From NCBI GenBank assembly GCA_038134525.1, contig JAYPVI010000005.1, positions 74,464 to 138,463 on the forward strand: DNA of 64,000 nt. Direction: 5' to 3'. Origin of the DNA: GCA-002727735 sp038134525 (GTDB lineage Bacteria; Bacteroidota; Bacteroidia; Flavobacteriales_D; Parvicellaceae). Shown here one piece after another: positions 1 through 8,790 of the stretch (positions are counted from its first letter, which is position 1; every line of letters starts with the position of its first letter). The notes under the pieces are model-generated. The model was given only the letters and a program-made list of their open reading frames with translations. It was not told the DNA's origin and ran no database searches. The position numbers and the translations under genes are program-made.

Positions 1-2
1 TT

Positions 3-1085
3 CAATACCTTTATCTAGGAGTCACGGCATTGTTTTTAGCAGCAGCAGTTTTATTTTATTTTTCTAAAAGTTTACCTAGAGAAAAAGTAGTAAGTTCATT
101 TGAGAAAGCAAATAAAGCCATGCTTTTACTATTATTTATTTCAATAATAATAAGCATATGTTTTGCTATGGTGTTTTTATCTTACAGTTCATCTGAGTTT
201 ACTTTTTTTAATGAAAACACAGAAGAAAAGAGGTTAATTCTATTAGTCATTTCGTTACTTATTATTCTTTTAGGACTACTTTTTGCTTTTTGGAGTTCAT
301 CTAAAAACCCTTCGGGTTGGGGTGCTATGCAAAAACCCCAACTACTTCTAGGGATGATTGCTATTTTCACTTATGTTGGTGTTGAAGTCACTATACAAAG
401 TAATTTAGGCGAATTATTGAAGGTAGTAGCTGATAAAGTGAATCAATTAAATCCCTTAGGACTTAAAGTAATGAATGATGCTGAAATCGCTCCATACATT
501 TCATTGTATTGGGGTGGGTTAATGGTAGGTAGATGGGTAGGTGCTATAACAGTTTTTAATCCTTCCAAAGGCCTTAAAAAAGTATTGTATATTTTAGTTC
601 CTTACATTGCATTTGGTGTGATTTTATTGGTAAATTTTGGTGCCTATTCCATAAATGACATTCTAGCTTTTGCCATTTGTGTAGCTATTCAAATAGGTGG
701 TTTCTTTTTAGCCAAAGACACTCCGGTAAAAACATTGAAAATTTTTAGCATTTTAGGAGTTTTGGGGATGATTATTGGTCTATTTGCAAGTGGTACAACA
801 GCTCTTTATGCTTTTTTAAGTGGAGGACTTTTTTGCTCTATTATGTGGCCATGTATCTTTTCGTTAAGCATTAGAAATTTAGGAAAATATACTTCTCAAG
901 GTTCAGCTTTTTTAATAATGATGATTTTGGGTGGAGCTATCATTCCACCGATACAGGGTAAATTGGCTGATATTACAGGCATTCAACCCTCTTATTGGAT
1001 AGCTGTTTTTTGCTTTTTATATTTACTCGTTTACGCTTTTGTGACGAAAAATATACTATTCAAACAAGGTGTTCAGACAGATTAA
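3..1085 (+). CDS. FucP-like MFS sugar symporter, 5' end outside window
   Basis: This is an inner-membrane sugar:H+ symporter of the major facilitator superfamily, closest in look to the FucP / glucose-galactose group. The reading frame is open to the left edge of the window, so the N-terminal helices are missing. The first start-like codon (TTG at 30) is internal and not the true start. What remains shows about nine to ten hydrophobic segments, a GRWVGA loop in the middle like the MFS inter-helix motif, and a C-terminal KLADITGIQPSYW stretch typical of FucP-type proteins. The 3' end overlaps the GH92 mannosidase by 17 bp, so the two are probably co-transcribed and the transporter may import a sugar released by that enzyme. 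Which sugar it carries cannot be read from the sequence. Confidence 0.85.
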   Translation, partial: QYLYLGVTALFLAAAVLFYFSKSLPREKVVSSFEKANKAMLLLLFISIIISICFAMVFLSYSSSEFTFFNENTEEKRLILLVISLLIILLGLLFAFWSSSKNPSGWGAMQKPQLLLGMIAIFTYVGVEVTIQSNLGELLKVVADKVNQLNPLGLKVMNDAEIAPYISLYWGGLMVGRWVGAITVFNPSKGLKKVLYILVPYIAFGVILLVNFGAYSINDILAFAICVAIQIGGFFLAKDTPVKTLKIFSILGVLGMIIGLFASGTTALYAFLSGGLFCSIMWPCIFSLSIRNLGKYTSQGSAFLIMMILGGAIIPPIQGKLADITGIQPSYWIAVFCFLYLLVYAFVTKNILFKQGVQTD

Positions 1086-3963
1086 ATACTTTGTGCTAAT
1101 AAGTACTTTAATCCTAATTGGATGCAATACTCAGGCTACAGATGATGCTTTGAAGTATGTTAATCCATTTATTGGTACCGGATTTCATGGTCATACTTTT
1201 CCTGGACCTACACTTCCATTTGGTATGGTTCAAGTGGGGCCAGATACAAGAATTGAAGGCTGGGATGGATGTTCAGGTTATCATTACTCTGATAGTATAA
1301 TCTATGGTTTTTCACATACTCATCTTAGTGGTACAGGAATTGGAGATTATTGTGATTTACTTCTAATGCCAATTCAAGGTACTCCTACTTTCAATAACGG
1401 ATATCAAAATCCAAGTATACTCAATTATGCTTCAAGTTTTAATAAAAATAATGAGAAGGCGAGTGCCGGATATTATGAGGTGAAATTGAATAAACACGAC
1501 ATTCTTGTAAAGCTCACATGTACAGAGAGAGTAGGTATTCATCAATATTCATTTTCAAATCCAAATAATGCTGCAATTGTGGTAGATTTAGAGCACAGAG
1601 ATCAATTATTGGAATCAGAACTCTACCTCACCTCTGATAACATGATCATGGGTAAAAGAATCTCAAGATCTTGGGCGCAGAAACAATTCTTTTATTTCTG
1701 TATTGCGTTGTCCACTCCATTTGATATTGAATTTAATAATGATTCCATTCCTACTAAAGCAGTTTTGAAATTAAATGAGAATCTTGATAAGATAATGATA
1801 AAAGTAGGTATATCATCAGTAAGTGCGGAAAGTGCAAAGAATAATCTTACCAAAGAGGCTTTACATTGGAATTTTGATGAATACAGAAATCATGCTGAAA
1901 ATTCATGGAAGAAAGAACTAGATAAAATTAGCATAACAGCTTCAAGCGACAGTATAAAAACCATTTTTTATACTGCATTATATCATAGCATGATTGCACC
2001 AAATTTAATTAGTGATGTTAATGGGTTGTACAGAGGTACAGATTTAAAAATACATGAAGATTCTATTCCTAATTACACTGTTTTTTCTCTTTGGGATACA
2101 TTTAGAGCAACCCATCCTTTGTATAATTTAATATCAAGAAAAAGGACTTTCCAATTTTTAAATACTTTCAAAAACCAATTAACCAATGGTGGTCAGCTAC
2201 CTGTTTGGGAACTTTCAGGTAATTATACGGGTTGCATGATTGGTTATCACTCAGTTTCTGTTATTACTGATGCCTATTTTAAAGGAATACCCTATTCCCA
2301 CTATCCAGAATTATATAGGGGTATGTTGTCTATTGCTAATAGATCAAAATTGGGTATACCAGCGTTTCAAAATTTTGGATATATACCATCTCATGAGGAA
2401 TCAGAATCAGTTTCAAAGACATTGGAATACGCCTACAATGACTGGTGTATATCTAAAATGGCTTTTGATTTAGGTGATACAACTAATTATCTAAACTTTA
2501 ATAAGAGAGCTCAATTTTACAAGAACTTATTTAATAGTAATAGTGGTTTTATGCAACCAAAATACAATGGTAATTGGAATCCTAATTTTTCACCTTCTGA
2601 AGTTAATTTTAATTTTACAGAAGCTAATTCTTGGCAATACAGTTTTTTCGTGCCACATGACATTGGAGGATTAATAAACCTGCATGGTGGTTTAGAAAAT
2701 TTTAATCAAAAATTAAATGAATTATTCTCTGCAAATTCATCTTTAGAAGGAAGACATCAAGCTGATATTACTGGTTTAATTGGTCAATATGCTCATGGAA
2801 ATGAGCCAAGTCACCATATGGCTTATCTCTACAATTCTTCAGGTAAACCTGAAAAATCGCAATACATGGTAAATAAAATTTTAAAAGAAATGTATTATGC
2901 ATCACCTTCAGGAATTTCAGGAAATGAAGATTGTGGACAAATGTCATCCTGGTATGTGTTAAGTGCTCTTGGTTTATATGATATTAATCCAGGAGATCCT
3001 TACTATGTAATCCAAACTCCATTTGTAAAAGAGGCATCTATACAATTAGAAAATGGTAATCAATTTAAAGTAGAAAAAATTGAAAGCAACGATGGAAATG
3101 GTATTTACATTAAAAAGGCAGAACTAAATGGTAAGACATATAAGAAAAATTATATTCACATTGATGACATATTAGATGGAGGTGAACTTTTAATTTATAC
3201 GACTAGAGATAGTACAGAAAAATGGCATCTTGAAGACTTATATGTTTCATCCATAAATAATGATTTAATCACTTTAAACCCTGTCATAATAGCCTCATCA
3301 AAAACATTTTATGATTCATTAACGATATCAATATCTTGTCAAGATTGTGACTCAATATTATATTTTGATAATGACCAAAATTTAAGATATCTAAAACCAA
3401 TAGTGATTAATGAATCCAAAAACATTAGAGCTGTCGCTTACAAGAATGGTATTCCTAGTAAGATTGAAACTGCTGCCTTTATTCAGCATAATCAAAACTA
3501 TAAAATTTCACTTAAAAACAAGTATAGTAATCAATATGCGGCAGGAGGTGATGACGGTTTAATTGATGGATTAAAAGGACCAAATAATTTTATGACTGGT
3601 TTATGGCAGGGGTATCACAATGTGGATTTTGAAGCCATTATTGACTTAAATAATAATACTTATATAAATTCAATTAGTATTGGCGCATTACAAGACATGA
3701 AGTCATGGATATGGTTACCGGAATCTGTTCAATTTCTAATTTCAAGAGATGGCATTAACTTTCAATTAATTGATCATTTAACACATGAAGTGCCCTTGAA
3801 TAGAGAAGGTTCAATAACTCATGAATTCATCTCTAAACTTCGAAAGCCTTTAAAAGCGAGGTACTTAAAAATAGTTGCTCAAAATTTTGGTAAATGTCCA
3901 TCTTGGCATTTAGGTAGCGGTGGGGACACCTGGATTTTTTTAGACGAAATTAAAGTTAACTAA
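1069..3963 (+). CDS. GH92 alpha-mannosidase lipoprotein
   Basis: Exo-acting alpha-mannosidase of glycoside hydrolase family 92, which trims mannose from N-glycan-type oligosaccharides in a calcium-dependent manner (known for the family). The N-terminus is a lipoprotein signal with lipobox LIGC (Cys19). The GH92 core follows: FIGTGFHGHTFPGPTLPFG near residue 35, HTHLSGTG near 85, GNEPSHHMAYLYN near 585 and NEDCGQMSSWYVLSALGLY near 625. Residues about 740-805 resemble a chitobiase C-terminal-like beta-sandwich, and the last ~130 residues look like an F5/8 type C carbohydrate-binding domain, so the protein is longer than the ~750-residue family core. The start is a GTG inside the transporter gene; an in-frame stop at 1042-1044 and the lack of other start codons leave no better choice. 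The partner gene downstream is a glycosylasparaginase. Confidence 0.93.
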   Translation: MFRQIKYFVLISTLILIGCNTQATDDALKYVNPFIGTGFHGHTFPGPTLPFGMVQVGPDTRIEGWDGCSGYHYSDSIIYGFSHTHLSGTGIGDYCDLLLMPIQGTPTFNNGYQNPSILNYASSFNKNNEKASAGYYEVKLNKHDILVKLTCTERVGIHQYSFSNPNNAAIVVDLEHRDQLLESELYLTSDNMIMGKRISRSWAQKQFFYFCIALSTPFDIEFNNDSIPTKAVLKLNENLDKIMIKVGISSVSAESAKNNLTKEALHWNFDEYRNHAENSWKKELDKISITASSDSIKTIFYTALYHSMIAPNLISDVNGLYRGTDLKIHEDSIPNYTVFSLWDTFRATHPLYNLISRKRTFQFLNTFKNQLTNGGQLPVWELSGNYTGCMIGYHSVSVITDAYFKGIPYSHYPELYRGMLSIANRSKLGIPAFQNFGYIPSHEESESVSKTLEYAYNDWCISKMAFDLGDTTNYLNFNKRAQFYKNLFNSNSGFMQPKYNGNWNPNFSPSEVNFNFTEANSWQYSFFVPHDIGGLINLHGGLENFNQKLNELFSANSSLEGRHQADITGLIGQYAHGNEPSHHMAYLYNSSGKPEKSQYMVNKILKEMYYASPSGISGNEDCGQMSSWYVLSALGLYDINPGDPYYVIQTPFVKEASIQLENGNQFKVEKIESNDGNGIYIKKAELNGKTYKKNYIHIDDILDGGELLIYTTRDSTEKWHLEDLYVSSINNDLITLNPVIIASSKTFYDSLTISISCQDCDSILYFDNDQNLRYLKPIVINESKNIRAVAYKNGIPSKIETAAFIQHNQNYKISLKNKYSNQYAAGGDDGLIDGLKGPNNFMTGLWQGYHNVDFEAIIDLNNNTYINSISIGALQDMKSWIWLPESVQFLISRDGINFQLIDHLTHEVPLNREGSITHEFISKLRKPLKARYLKIVAQNFGKCPSWHLGSGGDTWIFLDEIKVN

Positions 3964-3964
3964 T

Positions 3965-4954
3965 TTATTCCCATTCAAATTCGTAACTGCTCTTGATTAG
4001 TTCGCTTTGATTCTCATCTTGTAGGGCATACTCAAATCCTGAATACATACTATATCCCCCCACTTCTCCAGCTAAATTCATTGCTAAAAAACCCACTTGT
4101 AAATTTTTAAAATCATTGGTTGTTTTCTTAATCCGTTGAATGGCTACTTGACAAGCTTTTTTGGGTGAAAGTCCATTTCTCATTTGCTCAACAACAGTAT
4201 GACTACCACATATTTTAATAATTGACTCGCCAAGCCCAGTTGCACAAGCTCCCCCAATTTCGGGATCAATATAAATTCCTGCTCCTATTATGGGTGAATC
4301 TCCAACTCTCCCGTGTCTTTTAAATGCCCACCCACTTGTAGTACATCCAGCAGCCATATGACCATTTTCGTCTATTGCAATCATAGCAATAGTATCATGA
4401 TTTTCGTGATTAATTAGTGGTAGTTCTAACAAATTATTTTTTTTCCATTCTTCCCATTTTTGCAGTGAACTTTCTGTGAGAAGATTTTTATGAATAAATC
4501 CTTGCTGTATTGCAAAATCATAAGCTCCTTTTCCGCTAAGCATCACATGAGGTGTTTTTTCCATCACTTGACGAGCAACTGATATAGGATGCTCAATGTT
4601 CTGTAAATAAGTAACTGACCCACAATTGTATTTGTGATCCATGATGGATGCATCCAATGTAACTATACCATTAGCATCAGGCATGCCACCATAACCTACA
4701 CTGGTGTTGTTTGGATCAGATTCCGTTACATTAAGTCCTTTTTCAATAGCGTGTACCGCACTTCCCTTAGAAGACAGAATTTTTATAGCCTCTTTATTGG
4801 CATTAATTCCAGCAACCCAAGTGGAGACCACTTTGATTTTTTTGGAAGGCTGAATAATTGGAACTTGTTTTTTATCAGAACTTGTGGAACAACTTTTAGC
4901 TAATATAGCTGCCGAACCCAATGCACTAACTTTTACAAAATCTCTTCTTTTCAC
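3965..4954 (-). CDS. Glycosylasparaginase, N4-(beta-GlcNAc)-L-asparaginase
   Basis: Cleaves the amide bond between asparagine and GlcNAc, the last step of N-glycoprotein breakdown. It is an N-terminal-nucleophile hydrolase that self-cleaves before a threonine. The motif INHENHDTIAMIAID places this nucleophile at Thr188, dividing the chain into typical alpha and beta subunits; a GATSTGGW-like CTTSGWAFKRHGRVGDSP stretch follows. The N-terminus has a twin-arginine signal (KRRDFVK) ending in a lipobox-like AKSC (Cys22), so the enzyme is predicted to sit in the envelope. It converges on the GH92 gene with one base between the stop codons, which fits a shared role in N-glycan use. Length (329) is normal for the family. 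Confidence 0.93.
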   Translation of the reverse strand: MKRRDFVKVSALGSAAILAKSCSTSSDKKQVPIIQPSKKIKVVSTWVAGINANKEAIKILSSKGSAVHAIEKGLNVTESDPNNTSVGYGGMPDANGIVTLDASIMDHKYNCGSVTYLQNIEHPISVARQVMEKTPHVMLSGKGAYDFAIQQGFIHKNLLTESSLQKWEEWKKNNLLELPLINHENHDTIAMIAIDENGHMAAGCTTSGWAFKRHGRVGDSPIIGAGIYIDPEIGGACATGLGESIIKICGSHTVVEQMRNGLSPKKACQVAIQRIKKTTNDFKNLQVGFLAMNLAGEVGGYSMYSGFEYALQDENQSELIKSSYEFEWE

Positions 4955-5024
4955 AATTTTAAGTTAAAAGAAAGAAGTGAAATAAATTAAATATTGGAAT
5001 AATAAGTGGTAATGTGGTACTTAC

Positions 5025-5375
5025 TTACACTAATTTGTTGGTCATTTCATTTGGGAAAATAACGGTTGGTTCGAAGGTTTTAGCTTCTTCAAAATCCATA
5101 GTGGCGTATGAAATGATAATGACAATATCACCTTTTGCTACTCTTCTGGCAGCAGGTCCATTTAGTGCTATTTCACCAGAACCCTTTTTACCTGGTATTA
5201 CATAGGTTTCTAATCTCTCTCCATTGTTAATATTAACTACTTGAACCTTTTCACCTGCAATTAAGTTTGCAGCTTGCATTAGATCAACATCTATTGTAAT
5301 ACTGCCAATGTAGTTCAAGTCAGCATCTGTGACTTTTACCCTGTGAATTTTTGATTTTAAGACTTCAATTGTCAT
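5025..5375 (-). CDS. panD: Aspartate 1-decarboxylase
   Basis: Converts L-aspartate to beta-alanine for pantothenate and coenzyme A synthesis in the cytoplasm. The proenzyme self-cleaves at the Gly24-Ser25 bond seen in LNYIGSITID, which creates the pyruvoyl cofactor. Lys9 in the opening LKSKIHR and Tyr58-type residues of the family are in place, and 116 residues is the usual length. The start is secure because family members begin with the same IEVLKSKIHR sequence. A perfect -7 box (TAnnTTTG) lies only 4 nt before the ATG, suggesting a leaderless mRNA. No other pantothenate gene is nearby. Confidence 0.97.
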   Translation of the reverse strand: MTIEVLKSKIHRVKVTDADLNYIGSITIDVDLMQAANLIAGEKVQVVNINNGERLETYVIPGKKGSGEIALNGPAARRVAKGDIVIIISYATMDFEEAKTFEPTVIFPNEMTNKLV

Positions 5376-5379
5376 GGCG

Positions 5380-5387
5380 CAAATGTA
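5380..5387 (-). promoter_or_regulatory. -7 promoter element of panD
   Basis: The minus strand reads TACATTTG, a perfect match to the Bacteroidota -7 consensus TAnnTTTG, and 4 nt separate it from the panD ATG. No clear -33 TTG lies at the usual 17-23 nt distance. The spacing implies that transcription starts at or next to the start codon. Confidence 0.5.
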
Positions 5388-5418
5388 AAGTTTTTTTATA
5401 ATTTGAATTTAAATAGAG

Positions 5419-6270
5419 TTAAAAATTATATTCTGAATAATCTCTTTTAAACTCTTCATTTTTATAGTTTACATTTAGATTCAAATCAACATATTGGTAT
5501 TTTTCATAAAGTCCCTCTTCATCATAAATCAGCTGATATACTGGGAAATAATTTTGTTTATCAATAAAGATGGTAGCTTTTCTAGCATACACATTTTGTA
5601 TTGTGATTTTGTCATTTTCATCGAGAATTTCATCATCATCGTATTTTGAATTGTACTCTCTTAATTTCCCAATATTTAGTAATTTGTCTCTAGATATAGA
5701 ATACAAAGTCTCTCCATTTTTTGGTGTGTAGATCTTAGTGGTATAATCAGGATAATCTATACTTATTTTATGACAAATTCTATTATTCCATTTGAACAAA
5801 CCATGATAGGTTATTCTATTGTATAGCTCTTCACCATAATTTGATTTATACAGTTTAAACATTTGGCTAAATAAGGTAAATCCTGCTTCACGTAGAGAGT
5901 GATGTCCTCCTGCTAATAGTAAATTGTTGTCGGGGTCTAATGAAATAGAAAAATAAGGGAATGAATTAGGATTTATTAGTGCTTTGTCATCATTTTCCCC
6001 TTTAATATACAATATTTCGGAACCTGGCTTTGGCTTAATATTTTTGATGTAAAGCTTGAAGGGTTTATTGATTAATTTAGCATAGAATTTACCATCGGTA
6101 AAACCGTTTTTACTTCTTTCACTTCTGTACATTTTAAACTCCATTTGATTGTGGCTATCAATGGCATTAATCATATTATCGATTAATTCAACTTTAAGAG
6201 TTCTATTTTGCGTAAAAAAGGTGTTATGAAAAATACCTGTAATTAATAAAACATATAATCTAAACTTCAT
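5419..6270 (-). CDS. DUF1571 exported protein with LysM-like insert
   Basis: A periplasmic or surface protein of the DUF1571 type found widely in Bacteroidota; its function is not known to me. I chose the ATG at 6270 because it opens a signal peptide (MKFRLYVLLITGIFHNTFFTQ); the longer frame from 6339 adds a charged stretch that lies inside the upstream gene. The body contains the family-like patterns KALINPNSFPYFSISLDP and HHSLREAGF. Near residues 185-240 the pattern YTPKNGETLYSISRDKLLNI...LREYN resembles a LysM peptidoglycan-binding module. The gene overlaps the nitroreductase by 11 bp and is probably co-transcribed with it. Confidence 0.75.
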   Translation of the reverse strand: MKFRLYVLLITGIFHNTFFTQNRTLKVELIDNMINAIDSHNQMEFKMYRSERSKNGFTDGKFYAKLINKPFKLYIKNIKPKPGSEILYIKGENDDKALINPNSFPYFSISLDPDNNLLLAGGHHSLREAGFTLFSQMFKLYKSNYGEELYNRITYHGLFKWNNRICHKISIDYPDYTTKIYTPKNGETLYSISRDKLLNIGKLREYNSKYDDDEILDENDKITIQNVYARKATIFIDKQNYFPVYQLIYDEEGLYEKYQYVDLNLNVNYKNEEFKRDYSEYNF

Positions 6271-7036
6271 GGATGAAATATTCACTTTTGAATCTAATTT
6301 GTTTGCCATAAACTCCATTTTCTGCTCTTTTACCTGCACTGATGACCATACTTATTTCAGCAGGTGAGTATAAACCTAGCAGTTTTTTTATTCTTGAAGA
6401 ATCCATTCCTTCCATGGGGCAACTATCATATCCATAAGCCCTGAGGGATAACATTAAATTTTCACATGCCAAAGCCGTTGACTTGTGTGCCCAAACTGCC
6501 ATTCCTTTTTTGTTGTAGGGCTCCCTTGGAGTTGGTTTCTTACTCCCTCTAACTTCCATAGCTATTTTTTTTAAATATCCTTTAATGGACATAAATCCTT
6601 GATTATAAGCTAATGGTACAATTTTCTCGTAATATTTCCTTACCGATTTAGGTGCTTTTTCACCCATTTCATCAATCAAACATAGCATTCTAGTTTGATT
6701 TACTTTCCAAAAATCGGGTCTTGCCACAGCAACTACTAATTCTTGTGCAGTAGATGCTGCTGGCTGTCCTAAACAATAGCTTATCAACTTTTCTTTTTTT
6801 TCTTGACTACGTACCCAATAAAATTCCCATGGTTGAAGATTAGAAGAGTTTGGAGCTAATAAAGTTAATTCCAAACAATCACGCATATCTTTTTCTAATA
6901 TAGGTTCGTCCGTAAAATTTCGAACACTTCGCCTGCTTTTTATGGCTTTAATAAACTCTTCTTTATCTATCGTAGGAGTTTCTTCAATATGCTTGTTTTT
7001 GCTTTCAAAAAGCTCGTTTAAAATTGGTTTCCCCAT
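6260..7036 (-). CDS. Nitroreductase-family FMN protein
   Basis: Flavin-dependent oxidoreductase of the nitroreductase fold. The N-terminal FMN-phosphate motif RRSVRNFTDEPI (residues about 35-46) and the APNSSNLQPWEFYWV segment are characteristic. The C-terminal third carries a family-like LMLSLRAYGYDSCPMEGMD segment that normally shapes the flavin site. The natural substrate cannot be inferred. At 258 residues it is slightly longer than typical (about 200-220) owing to an insert near residues 125-170. It is the first gene of a two-gene unit with the DUF1571 protein and is divergent from rmuC. Confidence 0.88.
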   Translation of the reverse strand: MGKPILNELFESKNKHIEETPTIDKEEFIKAIKSRRSVRNFTDEPILEKDMRDCLELTLLAPNSSNLQPWEFYWVRSQEKKEKLISYCLGQPAASTAQELVVAVARPDFWKVNQTRMLCLIDEMGEKAPKSVRKYYEKIVPLAYNQGFMSIKGYLKKIAMEVRGSKKPTPREPYNKKGMAVWAHKSTALACENLMLSLRAYGYDSCPMEGMDSSRIKKLLGLYSPAEISMVISAGKRAENGVYGKQIRFKSEYFIHEV

Positions 7037-7141
7037 TTTCGTTTTTTTGTTTTGAAGCGTAATAATATGAAAAGAACTTAAAAAGTTTACGTTCCGAGTT
7101 TATATATTCATAAATAATTAAATTCGTTTTAAACATTATTT

Positions 7142-8260
7142 ATGGATATTTTAATCATTATAATTTTAATCATTTTATTATCTGCTGTTGTTTTTTTAAT
7201 AACAAGAAAAAAGGAAGATGGTGGACAATCTCAAGAACTATTAGTTCATCTTAATGCTGAATTGAGAAAAGAAATTCAAGAGGTTAGAAAGGAGTTGAGT
7301 CAAGATGCAGAGAAGAGTAGATTGGAAATTGATCAAAAACTCACAGGCATTAACAAGGAGATAAATGACTTTCATAAGTCATCTAAAACAGATATGCAAA
7401 AACAATTTGCTGATTCTAATAAAGTGATTACTGAAGTCACTAAAGAATTAGAGAAAATTAAAGGGACGAATGAACAAGTGTTGAGTTTTGCTAACCAAAT
7501 GAAAACATTAGAAAAGATTTTAGGTAATCAAAAGCAACGTGGTATTCTTGGTGAAATTCAATTAGAGAATTTATTAGCTAATGTTTTACCTCCAGAACTT
7601 TTTCAAATGCAATACAGTTTTTCTAGTGGTGAGGCCGTAGATGCGATTGTACGTGTCGGAGAATACATCATTCCTGTAGATGCTAAGTTTTCATTGGATA
7701 ATTACAACAAAATGGTTGAAAGTTCAGATGCTGCTGAAATTGCTGTATTAGAAAAACGTTTTAAAGAAGATATAAAATCACGTATAGATGAAACAGCTAA
7801 ATACATTCGACCTTCTGAGAAGACTACGGATTACGCTTATATGTTTATTCCTGCCGATGGTCTTTATCAAGATTTATTGAATAGTAGAGTAGGAACCCTT
7901 CAAATTAATTCTAGAGACCTAGTTTCTTATGCCTACACTAAAAAAGTGATGATCGTGTCTCCAATGAGTTTATTTCCTATGCTACAAATTACGGTAAAAG
8001 CATTACATAATTTAAAAATTGAAAATTCCATAAAGGATATTATGAAGAACATTGATAAGCTAGGTAATCACCTAAACGCTTACAAGACTTATCATGATAA
8101 ATTAGGACATACATTGGGAACAGCGGTTAACCATTATAACCGATCTTCCTCAGAGTTTAAAAAGATAGATAAAGATGTTATCAAAATCTCTGAGGGAAAT
8201 ACTCAAATTGAATTTGAGGGAGAACTGCTTGATCGTCCCTTGTTGGATAATGAGGGGTAG
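7142..8260 (+). CDS. rmuC: RmuC-family DNA recombination protein
   Basis: RmuC-type protein, related to restriction-nuclease folds and linked to limiting DNA inversions and recombination in E. coli. There is one N-terminal transmembrane helix (residues 2-22), then a long coiled coil (about 30-130), then the conserved RmuC core with ILGEIQLENLLANVLPPELF near residue 137, a YIIPVDAKFSLDNY stretch and PSEKTTDYAYMFIPADGLY. The PVDAKF element matches the nuclease-like core. At 372 residues it is a compact member. A short hairpin over its stop codon may be its terminator, and umuDC follows 80 bp downstream, so DNA-repair functions are grouped here. Confidence 0.92.
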   Translation: MDILIIIILIILLSAVVFLITRKKEDGGQSQELLVHLNAELRKEIQEVRKELSQDAEKSRLEIDQKLTGINKEINDFHKSSKTDMQKQFADSNKVITEVTKELEKIKGTNEQVLSFANQMKTLEKILGNQKQRGILGEIQLENLLANVLPPELFQMQYSFSSGEAVDAIVRVGEYIIPVDAKFSLDNYNKMVESSDAAEIAVLEKRFKEDIKSRIDETAKYIRPSEKTTDYAYMFIPADGLYQDLLNSRVGTLQINSRDLVSYAYTKKVMIVSPMSLFPMLQITVKALHNLKIENSIKDIMKNIDKLGNHLNAYKTYHDKLGHTLGTAVNHYNRSSSEFKKIDKDVIKISEGNTQIEFEGELLDRPLLDNEG

Positions 8261-8269
8261 CCTCATTTT
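8249..8269 (+). terminator. Short hairpin at the end of rmuC
   Basis: AATGAGG (8249-8255) pairs perfectly with CCTCATT (8261-8267) around a five-base loop that contains the rmuC stop codon. Only four T residues follow (8266-8269), so this is a weak intrinsic terminator candidate. Confidence 0.35.
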
Positions 8270-8313
8270 GTGAATAACTATTATTGAACATCAGTTTTGT
8301 TTTTGTGACAAAA
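8268..8313 (+). promoter_or_regulatory. Candidate umuDC promoter and palindromic operator
   Basis: A TTG at 8268-8270 is followed after 21 nt by CAGTTTTG (8292-8299), one mismatch from TAnnTTTG. The perfect odd palindrome TTTTGTGACAAAA (8301-8313) lies right where transcription would begin, which is where a LexA-type repressor could bind. SOS operators of this phylum are not well known to me, so the operator call is an inference from position and symmetry. Confidence 0.35.
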
Positions 8314-8340
8314 GGCAGAAATTTAATTGATAAATAAGTC

Positions 8341-8790
8341 GTGGGAAAATTAAAAAATATACACAAAGGTCAACAACTTAGTTTTTATTCTTTAAATGCT
8401 GACGTGTTAGCTATTCCATTCTATCAATCTAATGTTCCAGCAGGGTTTCCCTCTCCTGCAGAAGATTTCATGGATCTGGATTTAAACCTACAAGCGTATT
8501 TAGTACAACATCCATCAGCTACTTTTTGTGTTCGTGTTACAGGAGACTCTATGCAAAATGCAGGTATTTTCAGTGGTGATGTTATGGTAGTAGACCGAGC
8601 CTTAGAGCCCAAAAATAATACGATTGTTTTAGCTGTATTAGATGGAGATTTTACGGTTAAAAGAATACAAAAAAAAGGTGATCAACTTTTTTTAAAACCT
8701 GAAAATGAAACGTTTAAGCCAATACAGATTACAGAAGAAATGGACTTTAAGGTCTGGGGAGTAGTTACGCATATCATACATAAGGTATGA
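8341..8790 (+). CDS. umuD: UmuD-like S24 peptidase of DNA polymerase V
   Basis: Self-cleaving LexA-like protein that, after RecA-stimulated cleavage, partners UmuC in translesion synthesis. The cleavage site Ala34-Gly35 (NVPAGFPSP), catalytic Ser70 (VTGDSMQNAGI) and catalytic Lys107 (GDFTVKRI) are all present, so the protein looks active. There is no DNA-binding domain, which separates it from LexA. The GTG start at 8341 gives the usual length (149 against about 140). Its last four bases overlap the umuC start (ATGA), indicating translational coupling. Confidence 0.95.
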   Translation: MGKLKNIHKGQQLSFYSLNADVLAIPFYQSNVPAGFPSPAEDFMDLDLNLQAYLVQHPSATFCVRVTGDSMQNAGIFSGDVMVVDRALEPKNNTIVLAVLDGDFTVKRIQKKGDQLFLKPENETFKPIQITEEMDFKVWGVVTHIIHKV

